Source: Zopfochytrium polystomum (Eukaryota; Chytridiomycota; Chytridiomycetes; Chytridiales; Chytridiaceae). From it: DNA of 64,000 bases. Position 1 is the first letter of the stretch. The number at the start of each line of letters is the position of its first letter. The stretch spans positions 25,965 to 89,964 of the forward strand of contig JAIVFJ010000246.1 in the NCBI GenBank assembly GCA_025765615.1. Reading direction: 5' to 3'. Positions 20,781 through 31,830 of the stretch are shown here, in pieces. The translations under genes were made by a program, and so were the position numbers. The notes below the pieces were generated by a model. That model was not told the origin of the DNA, made no database searches, and was given only the letters and a program-made list of their open reading frames with translations.

Positions 20781-21829
20781 AGGTCACTGCAGTGGAATAA
20801 TATTTTCGTTCTGTACCGATTACGACGCCCGTTCTTACAGCTTCTATTATCCTATTATCCGACTTTGCGCCTTCAGTTGACTTTGAAACCGTTTCGTCCT
20901 TGTCCGCGTTTGTGTGACGAGTTTTTTCCTTGGTTTTGCAAACCGGTGTTCCGGTTTTCTCGCTTTCAAGATGAACACACAAATAAACTGGTTTCGATGG
21001 GCGATCCTTATCAAAACCTCGACGGAGGGAGATATTCTCCAACCCGCACTTGCAAGCATACTACTTTACGCTTGCCATCTCGGGAAACCACAATCTAGCC
21101 GCCATTTGAGAAATGCTCCTTCCCCTGATGAGGCAAATGGTTGTCTTGCTTCATTCCGAACTTACTTGCATCAACCCTAGTGCTTCAATGAGGTAGCAAA
21201 AGGTTGCTCTCTTCGTTTTTCTCTTCCCACATTTGCCTTACCACAGAAGAAAGGGAAACCCATGCCTCAACGAAAAGAAGGAGGGGCGAGCTGTCAATTG
21301 CGCATGAGCATTCGCATTCCGGAAGTTGAACTACTGACTGACCTTTTTTAAAAACTCTGCCGATACCAATTTTGATGTAAAATGATTGTAAAGGTGAGCG
21401 GAACAGTGAAATGAACAACGAATTACTGCAGTTCATCAAACAAGCTTATATTTGGCCCAGGGGCGAATTAATGAAGTTTTCCATTTGATGCTGAAGGATA
21501 TAGCGGCGAGATGAGAAATTAGTCAGAAACAACGACCGACTTTGAAGTATCACTGACAGGCAAGAACAGAGGATTCCGAACGACAGCAAGCGCTCGAATA
21601 CCTTGGCGCTGCCGATGAGTTAATCACCCACACCAAATTTCGGAAGTCACCTCGAACAGGCAGTGTTGGAAGATGCTATGAAAATGACCGACGACCCACT
21701 GTATCCTGCGCTGGCTGGGTTCACGAATCTCCAGCGTGGGATGGCGCTTCACGCCAAATACTATCTCGAGCGAGGAAGCTGCCAACGATGCGGAACTCGC
21801 TTATTTTTCCACGGTTTACACTTGTTTTT
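20781..21829. other. Gene-poor spacer between repeat copy C and exonuclease gene
   Basis: Short ORFs only. Around 21585-21800 the plus strand reads like a coding remnant (AVLEDAMKMTDDPLYPALAG in one frame), but I do not recognise it and stops interrupt it. The minus-strand exonuclease ends at 21830, so its 3' UTR lies here. Confidence 0.35.
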
Positions 21830-23634
21830 TTATTTCTTTCTTCCCACGAAACTATATGACCTGGCCAAAAGGCTATCCCGGGCCACCGCCGCCGCCGCCG
21901 TTGCCGCCGTAGTCGCAGCAGCAGCAGCAGGAGTCCACCCCCACTGCCGCAGCTCCCACTCGCACACCCGCACCAGCAGCGGCCGCGCCCCGAGCCTCTC
22001 CCACCGCACGCCCGCGAAAATCGCGCAATGCGGCTCGACGACGTGGTGCACCGACACCAGGTAGTCTTCCACATCGTATCCGCCATCGCCGTGGGACGAC
22101 GACGACGACGGCGGCGCCTTCGTCGTCTCGACAACGTGCCCGTGCGCTACAATGCGCGGCTGCGGCGCCGCCATCGTCGTCAAGACACCGCTCCCCGCCG
22201 CCGCCGCCGCCGCCGCAAACTCCTCGTCGTACACGACGTGCACGCGCGCGCCCGGCTGCAACACCGCCTGCGGCTGCTGCTGCGGCTCGCGCAAGGCCTC
22301 CCACACCACCCTCGCTCGAAGCAGCCCGAGGTCGCCGACGCCGCCGACGCCGCCGTACCGCACCTTCGGCGACGGCGGCCAATCGCGTTGCTCCCCGTCG
22401 TCGTCCACGTCGTCCACGTCGGCATTCGCCTCGTTGACCGCCACCTCAGGCTGCTGCGCTCGCTCAACCAGGCCGCGCGGCTCGCAGTTTACTGGAGGCG
22501 ACGACGGCGACTCCAGAAACAAGTCCTGCACCGCAAACGACAGCATCGCGACTGCATCTTCTGCCGCCTCCACCGCCGCCGCGACGCTCGCCTCCTCATC
22601 GTGGACGATTGGAAAAAGCGCCTTTGCTTTTGGCTTGAGCGCCGTCGTCGTCTTGGCAAGCGTTGCTGGCTTTGTCGTCGTAAGGGTTGCCGCTTTCTCT
22701 TTCTCTCTTTTCGTAGCCTCCGTCACCGTCGCCGCGGCCGTTGCCATCTTCTTTTTCGCCGTCGTCGAAGCCGCCGCCGCCGCCTTCGTTCCATCTTCCT
22801 TCTTCCTCCTCGTCGCCGCCACCGCCCGCACCGCCACCTCCCCCGCCGTCTCCGCCAACGTCGTCTTCTTTCTCCTCCTCTTCTCCACTTGCTCGCCATC
22901 TCCCACAACACCCGCCGTCTCATCGCTCGCCGTCGCCGCCGCAGCCGCCGCTCGGCGCGCCATCATCGCGCGCACCACGACCCACAAATCGCGGCACGCC
23001 ACCACGTCCGCAGCCGCATACTCGACCTGCTCCACCGTCAGCGTCTTTCTTTCCCAGTCCCCAAACCGCGGGTGCCTCGCGTCCTCCGCCGCCGCCACCG
23101 CCGACGCCGCAACCAAACCCGCTCCAACCCGCCGCGCCATCCGCCGCCGCCGCTGCACCATCATGGCCACCCCGATCGCCGCCCGCGCGTCCATGTCCGG
23201 TTTGGCCAGGTCCCGCCCCAGCACGCGCGCCACCATCTCGCGCAGCGACACCGTCGCGCGGTCCACGACCCCGAGTCGCTTCAGCTCCAGCCGCAGCTCG
23301 ACCGCGCCCAGCGCCTCGCGCACCGCGTCCGCGCTCAGGGAGGCGGACGACGACGACGACGACGATGATCCGCCGTCGGCCAGTTGCGCGAGCATCGCAG
23401 ACGGCAGCGATGCAAAGGCAGGGAACCTCCGCCGCAGGGCTTGGTGGTGGGCGTCCTCGTCGCCATCGTCGGCGTCGGTGCTGAGCGGCGGCGCAAGGAG
23501 GGCCAGACGGCGCATGCACGACTTGAGGACGCGGCCGAGGTCGCCGCTGACGACGCAGCCGACCTTTTGAATGTCGCGGTCGCACACCAGGTGCACGATC
23601 TGCTCCAGCGACGACGGGCCAATGTGCCGCAGCT

Positions 23635-23670
<36 letters not shown>

Positions 23671-24529
23671 TTTTTGGCATGGGTTTGTTAAAAATGGGAG
23701 CGAGTATGTTGGTTGCAAAACTCCAAAGCTTTGCCCACACAAAATGCATATGCAGTAATGCCACAAACACACACACACACACACGCAAGCCCAATACCTG
23801 CACAACTAGCACCGTGTCCCGCGCGCACAGCTGCACGACGGCGGCGCCGGTCGACCCGGGCGTCCACTCTGCGTCAACGGCGACCCACCCGTCTGCACGG
23901 GCGGCGGCCCACAGCGCGCCAAACGCCGCGTCAAACTCGGCGTCGGTCGACACGACGCGGCGTACGACCGCGGCGGGCACTTTGTAGGCGGCCAGCGGCG
24001 ACGAGGAGGTGGAGGGAGAGACGGCGGCGGCGGCGGCGGTGGCGGAGGTGGCGGTGGAGAACGGGGTGGTCGTCGGGGCGGCGGGGAAGGAGGGGCGGAG
24101 AAGGCGGTGGCAGGAAGAGGGGGTGATGCTGGTGGTGCTGGTGATGGTGGTGGTGGTGAATCGGGGCTGCGGGAGTCGGGTGAGGGCAGAGAGGAAGAAG
24201 CGGTGGGACGCTGGGTGGTGGCGGCGGCGGTGGTGGTGGTGCATGTGGCGCGGAGGGGTGGGATCGTCGTCCGAGGCGATCGGGCGGGGCGGCGGCAACG
24301 GCGGCGGCAATGGCGCGGGTAGGACGGGTGCACGGGGATCGGGGCGAGTGTGCATGGAGGGGCGGCGGCAAGCCGCGCCGTCCGCGTCCGGTGGCGACGA
24401 CGACGACGGCGGCATTGGTGTAGATGAGGAAGACGCAGGGGCTTTGAAGCGGCCCGCGATCGCGGCGGCGGCCGAACAACGCGATGTCGTAGCGGCGGTG
24501 ACGACGGCGGCAGCGGCAGCGGCAGACAT
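21830..24529 (-). CDS. DEDDy-type 3'-5' exonuclease domain protein (RNase D/WRN-exonuclease-like)
   Basis: Predicted 3'-5' exonuclease acting on RNA or DNA ends with two metal ions. Two minus-strand exons, 24529-23798 and 23632-21830, give 844 aa. Residues 1-190 are low complexity (Ala/Ser/Pro/His), possibly with an organelle-targeting start. Exo I is VAVDAEWTP (D219, E221), exo II is GCVVSGDLGRVLK (D275) and exo III is VEYAAADVVACRDLW (Y449, D453), so all four acidic residues and the DEDDy Tyr are present. A Ser-rich insert lies between exo II and III. The Lys/Ala-rich linker (about 470-650) leads to a conserved-looking C-terminal region I do not recognise. An upstream in-frame ATG at 24736 is possible but gives a Cys/Arg-rich, unlikely N-terminus. 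The 165-nt intron has no in-frame stop. Confidence 0.82.
23638..23669 (+). repeat. Long T-run inside exonuclease intron
   Basis: About 30 consecutive T on the plus strand, that is, a poly(A) tract in the transcript just upstream of the intron's CCAG acceptor. It is unusual because acceptors are normally preceded by pyrimidines, not purines. Confidence 0.85.
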
Positions 24530-25906
24530 GACGAGAGCGCAGCGGCTGCTGCTGCTGCTGCAGTGCCGGACGGCGCGTGTGGCGGGGCGGCGGCGGCGGC
24601 GGCGGCGACGACGAAGAAGCGAGAGAGCCCTGAGAGTCTGTCCGGTTTTCGACGAAAGAGCGTAGCAACAACGAAAGGTCTGTTCAGTCCAACTCGAGCG
24701 CGCCCGAGCACACACGCACTCGCACACACAGTGCACTCAGCTTTCAAGCAGCGCCGCCCCCCCTCCCCCCATCCCCCCATCCCCCCATCCCCCGCGCGCC
24801 GTCCAAGCATCAAGAGATACAGTACTGTATGCTGGGTTAACAAATGTTTCCCCCCGCCCGCCCCACCAATTCTCAATTACAAGCAGAGGATCGTATTTAT
24901 CAGACGTTGAACAACAAAGCTACGAGGAAGCCCGTGTGTACCGTTTCTGCATCAACAAACCTGAAACTGCTGTCCCTCGCTTTGATTTTGTGTTGTTTGA
25001 ATTTGAAACACCTTGCCGCATCAGTTGCCTTCAGCAAACATGGAGGAACCCAGTTTCCTGACAACATTGACTGCCGTTTCTCAATCCCTCAGCTGAAACG
25101 CGACGTCCCATCAACGTTCTACAATTTTGTAATGCCCCTTGGAAAAGTAATACAAAGGGAAGGCGCAGCATGTCATACCGTCAAGTTTGATGGAGGGAGG
25201 TGCAGATGGCGAATCCGCACCAAACACGTGGACTTCTCCATCAGGCGTTGGGACGATCTGTCGTCCGGAGTGGTGCAAGGCAAACATGACGGAAGCCTCC
25301 ATTCCACGCCTTCATTGGGGATTACCACGGCATCCATCTTCCAGTGATGAACGCTCTCAGGCGAACAAAATATCTGATGTACTTGACAACGTTCATGCCA
25401 GCAACGGGTTCTCTTCCCCCTCCCTCCCCCCAGAAGCAAACTTTGCAAGGCCCCCCCACCACGTTCCCCCCAATTTTGTTCGCTCGCTTCAATCACTGCA
25501 AACTGTTGTTGGACCCAGCCGGCACGGTACAGTGGGCACTGCGCAGCCCAGGCTTCAGGGAAGAGTCAATTACGAACTAGAAAATATGTGCTTTCTGTCG
25601 TTAGAGTAGGGAAGCTAAGGCACCTCCACGGACTTACTAAAAGGCACACGTGCTCGGCTCAAGGCCAAAAGCATAACACCAGTGGCTCACAAAGTTGGGT
25701 CAATGTTTTGAACGTTGCAATGCCAAGTGCTATCACAAATGCGCAAGACCATCATAAAATTAGAGAATTCAGCAAATGTTGCCTTGCAATAGACTAAACT
25801 GCTCACAAAATTTCATTCTTCCAGCTTTTGAATGCTCAAGAAAGGGGCAAAGGAAGTGTGCTGCACCATTGGCCCAATTGTGTGGGTGTCCAACGATATT
25901 TTTTAT
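24530..25906. other. Upstream flank of exonuclease gene and unassigned ORF region
   Basis: Next to the gene is a C-rich run with CCCCCCAT units (about 24758-24795). A 167-codon plus-strand ORF (24844-25347) has unbiased composition and contains QFPDNIDCRFSIPQLKRD, but I cannot assign it and no start context or partner exon supports it. From 25600 the sequence is AT-richer and leads into a Tc1-like terminus. Confidence 0.35.
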
Positions 25907-25992
25907 TCAGTATGTAGTGTGAGCCCCACCCGCTGCAATCACAGCGGCAATCCTTCTAGGCATACTTTCAATCAAGCTCTGGCAAACTTCAG
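25907..25992 (-). pseudogene. Tc1/mariner transposase C-terminal fragment
   Basis: The minus strand translates to SLIESMPRRIAAVIAAGG followed by AHTTY and a stop (25907-25909), the typical end of Tc1-like transposases. The rest of the gene is missing upstream (higher coordinates). The 25790-25906 segment probably includes the element's terminal repeat. Confidence 0.75.
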
Positions 25993-27712
25993 GGGGTCTG
26001 TTGCTCAGAGGGTATCCCCGTCGTGGGGCCAGCAGCACAGCAGATGGGCAAGAGACAGGCGCCGCACCTGTCCCCTGCAGCATCTTCGCCTCGCCAAGGC
26101 CCCTTCATGGGCCACCCTGCTGAGAGCTCTGTCTACACTCCAGTCACACTTGTCATCCCTTCATTGTAACGTAAGACAATCCGCCAGATATAAATAGCCT
26201 CGGTAAAATGCTTTGCAACCGTCATATTCCAAATCGATAACACAACACAAACATCTCTGCGTCCAAAGTTATTGTGACTCGGTGGCCCGGACATGGGCGC
26301 AGTGCACAGGAATGAGTCTTTTACAATGACGCAGACGACGTTGGAGGCTCTGACAGTGACTGCCGTTCTTCCGAGGAGGATGGCGACAAAGACAGTGACA
26401 GTGATTGACGACCTCGGTTAGGATGAGGTTGAGGATCGTGACTTAACAGAGGAGACACCTGTGACAGTGACATGCTTGGGGACGCTCCACGCATATACGC
26501 AGTTTCGCAAACGCTCCTTGATCCACCCGTTAAAGATAAAAATGTGGAATGACGGGAAGAAGAAGTCGTTCGGGAACAGATGACAACGTTTGTAATTCAA
26601 ACGTGTGCGACAACCAGCCGGTGAAACAAACATCCGCGAATCGCCTGGAGTGCAACCAGCCGTGGAACAAAACAACACACCGGCGGGCCCGCAGGGAGGT
26701 TGACGTTGCAACAGCGGACAGATTGGCTTCCAATTACGGCAAGAAGTGTGCCTTGCGATCCCAGGAGACTCAGCCCGCTCAGAGAGAGAGAACCGTTTCC
26801 GCGTGGGAAGCGCGTTGTGACGGACTTTAGGCAGTGCGTATGGCTCAGCAGACACGAGGAGATGCAAGTTTGTGTGGAAAGAGCGCCACGATCAAGATTC
26901 AAGACACAAACAAAGATGACTTGATGAATAAACATTAACCACATTGTTCAGATTGGCTCTCCACACCACCGTCCACTGAGTGTCCGCCAGCCAAACCGGT
27001 TCGGATGTAGGATACTAGCCGGACTCGGATGTCTCACCTCTTATAGGATACTGACAAAAACAGTGGACATCTCTTTAAAGTATCCTTTGAATTATCATAG
27101 GATGCCATAAATGTCAAGTATCCGCTCCGTTTCAGGCGGGTTGGCAAGCCGTTTTCAACTGTAGCTTTTTTTGCCATGGCAGAAAAAACGGAAAAGCTGC
27201 TGCTTGCGCCACGCACGCAGCACGCTAGCACGCAAAGCTGCAGCACTTCCCCAAAACCTCCTATTTTTTATTTTATTTTTTTTCTTTCTTGGCACGGGGT
27301 ACTGCTGCTTGCCGTGCAGTTGCTCGCTGCCGGCAGCTGGCACAAGCCCATCCTGCTCTGCTTCGTCTACTCAAGCAACACACAACCACAGAGCGAGAGC
27401 GACGTGAGAGAGTAAGTGAGCGAGTGAGTTGAACTGATAAGGCGTTGTAATGCAATCAGCGGTTAAGCAAATGAATAGATTTGGGGGGAGATATGTGATT
27501 TATACCGGTAGCAAAAAAAAGGAAAGAAAAGGATTCAACGAACGAGAAAAGAAAAAAAGGGATTGTGAAAAAAAGACGAGAAAAAAAGAAATAAAAGGAA
27601 AAGGTGGTTGCATGGGAGCTCCAAGAACACACACTGCACAACTTCGCACTACCTTTCACGCACACACACACACACACACACATACATATGACCCCTGCAG
27701 CTCTTCAGGTCT
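25993..27712. other. Gene-poor spacer
   Basis: No gene is supported. Around 26320-26410 an acidic Asp/Ser-rich reading (GSDSDCRSSEEDGDKDSDSD) may be a transposase N-terminal remnant, but no catalytic motif follows. At 27440-27600 there is A-rich low complexity and at about 27660-27682 a CA repeat, next to the 3' end of the small polyQ gene. Confidence 0.35.
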
Positions 27713-28443
27713 TTAAATCGCCTGCGTGTAGCAGCAGCAAAAGTCGCACACAAAGATGCCGAGCGGCCCGTTCGCGCACCCCTTTGGCTTCTCCTCCTCG
27801 CCGTTCAGCCGCCGCTCCCGCGCCGCCGACATGGCCGGCGTCTTGCCCATCCCCGCGTTCTTGGGGTCGCGCAGGCCCGGAAGCGGGCTGTGGTGCGGTC
27901 CGAGCGTGCGTGTGTGTGCGTGTGTGTGCGTGCGTGTTCCGTTTGCGTTTGCAGTTTTTGTTGTTGGGAATCAAAAAAAGCTATCAGATGGGTTGACAGG
28001 TTGATTGGGTTGAGATCTCGGATCTGGGGGGGGGGGGGCAAGGGATCGTGCGGGGATGGACGAATGGGTGGAGGGAGATGAACAGGTCGGGTGGTGGCGC
28101 AATGGATGGTCGGGGGATGGAGTCGTTCCACGCTCGTACATGCAAGATCGTTACTCACACACACACACACACAACACACACACTCTCACAACCCTCACGC
28201 ACACGACACACACGCAAACACACAATCGTCCAAAAAACGCACCCAAACATCTTTCCCGGCTGCGAGTCCGGCGGCGGCCGCATGCGGTCGGCGTGCGTTA
28301 CACGATGCTGCTGCTGTTTGGTGTGTCTGAGCGGCTCGGACGACAGCACGCTGGCGCCGTCCGACGCCGACGGGGCGTACGACAGCGACGACGGGGCGTA
28401 CGAGGACGACAGGGGCGGCGGCGGTGCGTACTGTTGTTGTTGT

Positions 28444-28479
<36 letters not shown>

Positions 28480-28511
28480 GGGGAGGGGGACTTTGTGGGC
28501 GACGACGACAT
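27713..28511 (-). CDS. Small polyQ protein with cysteine-rich C-terminal tail (unrecognised)
   Basis: Two minus-strand exons, 28511-28243 and 27887-27713, join in phase to a 147-aa protein. It begins MSSSPTKSPSP, then a 16-residue Gln run and a Pro/Ser/Tyr-rich stretch with SYAP repeats. It continues through the splice as GKMFGPLPGLRDPKNAGMGK and ends in GIFVCDFCCCYTQAI. The second exon has non-random charged/amphipathic content, supporting a real gene. The four clustered Cys near the end could be metal-binding or lipidated; there is no CaaX box. The 355-nt intron is full of CA repeats and its acceptor (CACCACAG) is plausible but not certain. Function unknown. Confidence 0.6.
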
Positions 28512-28932
28512 TGCTTTACGACTGGATTTGGATTAGGGATTGGATTGAGGAAGGTAGATTGGGTGGGTTGATTGATTGATTGAGAGATGTGGGGGGGGGT
28601 GGTGGGTGGCGGCGGCGGCGGCGGCGGCAGGCAAAGATCGAAAGGACGGCGCCTGGTGGCGAGGAGGGCGGGAAGAGGAAGAGGAGGAGATGATGATGAT
28701 GATGAGGGCGGCGGCGGCGGCGGCGGCGGCGGCGATGGGTGGTCGCTGTCTTTCTTTCTACTTTATTTTTATTTATTTTTATGTTTTCCTTATCAAATAC
28801 GAGTTGTGGCTGTGCGTGCGTATGTGCAGGAATAAAATCTTTCCGGTGTGTGTGTGTGTGTGTGTGTCTGGTTTTGTATGCCACAGACGAAAGTGAGACA
28901 GAGGAGGAGACAGACAGAGAGAGGATTTGATG

Positions 28933-28981
<49 letters not shown>

Positions 28982-29894
28982 CCAAATAAAGACAGAGAGA
29001 CGAGGCGCCCGGACAATGCACCCACACACACACACAAAACAAAGCAACCCGACAAAAAAAAACAAAAACAAAAAAAAACATAACCCAAACAAAAAAAAAC
29101 TAAAACAAAAACAGGGGAGACAGACACCCCCTCATCATCACATCACGGCACGTGCGGTGCTATGGAGACGGTGGCAGGAGCCGAACGGGCGCAGCCGGGA
29201 CGACGACGGGGTGGAGGAGCTCGTTATTGTTGCGCGCCGGGTGGCTGCGCCGGCGTGCAAGAGTGAGGGCGCGGAGGGAGGGGCGGTGGCGGCGGCAGCA
29301 ACGGCTGTGACGAGTCGTCGGCGCTCCTTGGCGTCGAAGTGGAGCTGTTAGCGCGGCGGGCTGGCGGCGGTGGCGACGTGTGATGCTGGAGGGTCGTTTG
29401 GTGGCTATGGGAAAGGTTTTTGCGTTGGTACCTGGTGCGGTTTTGCGGCTGCCTTGTGCGTGGGTATTTGCCTTTTGGCTACCATTATCATTGCTTTTTT
29501 TGGGAGGGTTTAGTTGTGGGCAGGGTTTTGTTTTTTTTTTTCTTTTCGCTTATTTTTTTTTCTCCTCGTGATGACTCGACATTTGCGGTGTTTTGTGATG
29601 GAACTGAACGGATTGATTGAACTGAACTGAGTGACTGTAAAACTGGTCGTTTGCTCAGCTGTTCATGGTCGGCTGTTTTCTCGCCTCTTGAAGTTCAAGA
29701 GATTAGGGAGCGTGTCCTGCTGTAACTAAAAATGTTCATAAAATGTCCTGAACCATATCTTGATAAAGTCTTCTGCAGACATATTGCTCACTGGTGGGAT
29801 TCATTTTCTTGTGCCAATGTCAGGCTTTGACTCAGCGCCAACATATCAACCATGGAAGTGGTTCCAGTGTGTCACACAAAGAGCATAAATAGTG
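28512..29894. repeat. Microsatellite-rich spacer
   Basis: GGC/GAT repeats (about 28605-28735), GT (about 28845-28867), GA (about 28933-28976) and A-runs (about 29055-29110). Long ORFs in this span are repeat translations. 29115-29640 is unique but without a supported gene. 29640-29894 leads into Gypsy-derived sequence. Confidence 0.5.
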
Positions 29895-30250
29895 AGTGAC
29901 TTGGCTCGTGAGGAATCCTGCCTCCAAGACCACAACAGCCCCTGGAGTGCATGTCGCCATCCTTAAAAAGTACACTTCAGAGGAAACCAAAGGCCAAACT
30001 GCTGAAGTAGAGTGTCCTATTGAAAGGATCAAAGGTCATACCTTTGACAGAGAAAAGGATTACTATCTGACCATATTGTTAGGATTCTCTCCCAAACACA
30101 ATTGGTACCAACTCAAAGAAGATCTTCACCATCTTGCAGTGAGGGACTACTGGGAGTTGGTGAAGACCGATGACCCTGAAGAATATCAGAAACAATTGAA
30201 ATGGTCACAGCTTCTAAAAGCTGCAAGTTCCGTTTGCCTACTGCAAGGGT
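29895..30250 (+). pseudogene. Gypsy integrase C-terminus with chromodomain remnant
   Basis: The plus-strand ORF reads PGVHVAILKKY, the end of the Gypsy integrase ('HVSLLK'-type motif), then a divergent chromodomain (DYYLTILLGFSPKHNWYQLK..NL-like). Core aromatic residues of the chromodomain are partly kept. No catalytic core lies upstream, so it is a 5'-truncated remnant. It may belong with the LTR family C that follows at 30463. Confidence 0.6.
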
Positions 30251-30462
30251 AGTCACACAAATGATAATGGAGAGAGATCGGCGCTTGCTTCATCCTCTCA
30301 CCCCATCAGATTCCAACCCAACCACGCAAGCTAGTGCACTGTCTGTACAACCTGCCCCAAGTCAGCCTGTTGCTGGCTCGTTTACACCAAACCCAACCTG
30401 TGCCCCTGAGAAGGAGCACACAGTCAAAATCTTCTAGTAAGAAGCGCTCTTTATCACACCGC
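30251..30462 (+). other. Gypsy remnant tail
   Basis: A Pro/Ser/Thr-rich ORF end with a stop at about 30437 lies between the chromodomain remnant and LTR family C. No recognisable domain. Confidence 0.3.
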
Positions 30463-31393
30463 ACCAATACAGTGTTCCAAATCCATCTGGCTTGCAATGG
30501 TGAGGGTAGTGAGAGGTGGTACACACCCAGGTGCGTGTGTCATCTCTTAGTGAGGCCCCTCTTAAGGCGCCACAGGCGCGAAGCAGAGCCGGCCCCTCCC
30601 ACGATGGCATGACACTGCTGGCTCTGTGTTGGAGTGAGGATCACAAGTTGTCGTCACGATCTCTGCTGGCTCCAGCGGCGAAGGGCGGCCTCGCAGCTGA
30701 CCCTCCCTTCTGCCTGGTGGCGCCTCAAGGGTTCCTGTTCCTGACTTGCTTCGATCCTGTTGCTGTGAGAGCAAGATATGTGAGTACGAGTGCGATGCAA
30801 TAAAGCCTGATGGTCAAGTGATTGTGCTGACACAGCCTGGCAGGGTGCGTGTACAATCTTCGGTGTTTCCACATGCGAGTTCCCACTGGTGACCTTCTGA
30901 CCCTACATGGTCGACTCCCTTCTCTCTCCCACCCTTGTCGCTGGCGACAAGAGGGTTCCCTCAGTGCCGCGCAGTGAGGGGGTACTTGGTTTTACCCTGT
31001 CTATCTCACTACTAACTGCTCCTGTTGTGTTTGAGATTAGGTTTTTTGCAAGATAAAACCCCCTGTTGCCCTCTTCTCTCTCTCTTCTGTGGTTGTGTTG
31101 CACCCTAGGAGTGCCCTTTCGTTTCCCCTTGCACCAGCCTGCAGCCATACAAGTAATCAGTGCTCCTTCACTGATCCTTCAGAGGATTGTTCCTCTGAAT
31201 GTTCATTCATTGTGTTTAAGACCCCTGTTAGATAGATCAGTAGGGATACTTCATGGACTAGGCAAGTAGAAGGGTTGAAACACCCCCTAGACATCAGCCC
31301 AATAAAGTTAGTTTTGGCCTATTATTTGCTTTCTTTCACTCTAGGGCCCAGATCCCAGGATCCCAGGGTCAAAGGAGTCAGCAGAGTCTCACA
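30463..31393 (+). repeat. LTR family C, 5'-truncated copy
   Basis: Extended similarity to the reverse complement of 55865-56800. It starts at GCACCAATACAG and includes GGTACACACC.GGTG.GTGT, CTCTGTGTTGGAGTGAGGAT, CCTCAGAGGATTGT.CCTCTGAATGTTCATTC and CAGTAGGGATACTTC. It ends with the family terminus GAGTCTCACA at 31393. About 460 bp of the 5' part are missing. Confidence 0.75.
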
Positions 31394-31830
31394 GCAGTGC
31401 CATTCACCGACAAATTGCATCATTTGCAAGTCTCTGTATGACCTCAAAGAGCTTACCGTTGAGCGTGCTTTGGTGATCCTCGCGTCAAACCTACCTCGAT
31501 GACGTCCATTCTCGTGAAAAAAGCCTTCAGGCACAAACGCGCAAGCGAAGCACGAATCGACTAGTCGGGATGGGCTTTTCTGCAATCTGATGATTTCTAC
31601 AATCTGCTCGTCTCGTCCAGAACCTCCCTTCGTCTTTTCCGCCAAGGGAATATTCCCCCCCCCCCCCTCTTCCCAAAGGAGTTTCCTCGCCAACAGACCT
31701 CCCGCCCACGCCGCGGTAGAGACACCCTCGCTCTCTCAGCTCCGCGAGCTGCGATATCGCTGGCAACTTGATCGCAATCGACAGCAGCCGTCCTCCTCCA
31801 AATACTTTGCGTAGGCTGTGAATCCGGCAC
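31394..31830. other. Upstream region of the WW-repeat gene
   Basis: Unique sequence with a C-run (31656-31667). It should contain the promoter of the gene at 31831; no clear core element is seen. Confidence 0.4.

Noticed and set aside
22028..23570. Long plus-strand ORFs (over 440 codons) opposite the exonuclease gene
   Set aside because: They are antisense shadows caused by the high GC3 of the real minus-strand gene; composition is Arg/Pro/Ala-rich and no motif is present, while the minus strand has all exonuclease motifs.
24758..24795. CCCCCCAT repeats as an interstitial telomere
   Set aside because: Only a few imperfect units and not the fungal TTAGGG type; best read as a simple C-rich repeat.
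25193..25347. End of the 167-codon ORF at 24844 as a real gene
   Set aside because: Not excluded, but no domain, paralogue or splice partner is visible, and it lies in a repeat-prone spacer; left as unassigned.
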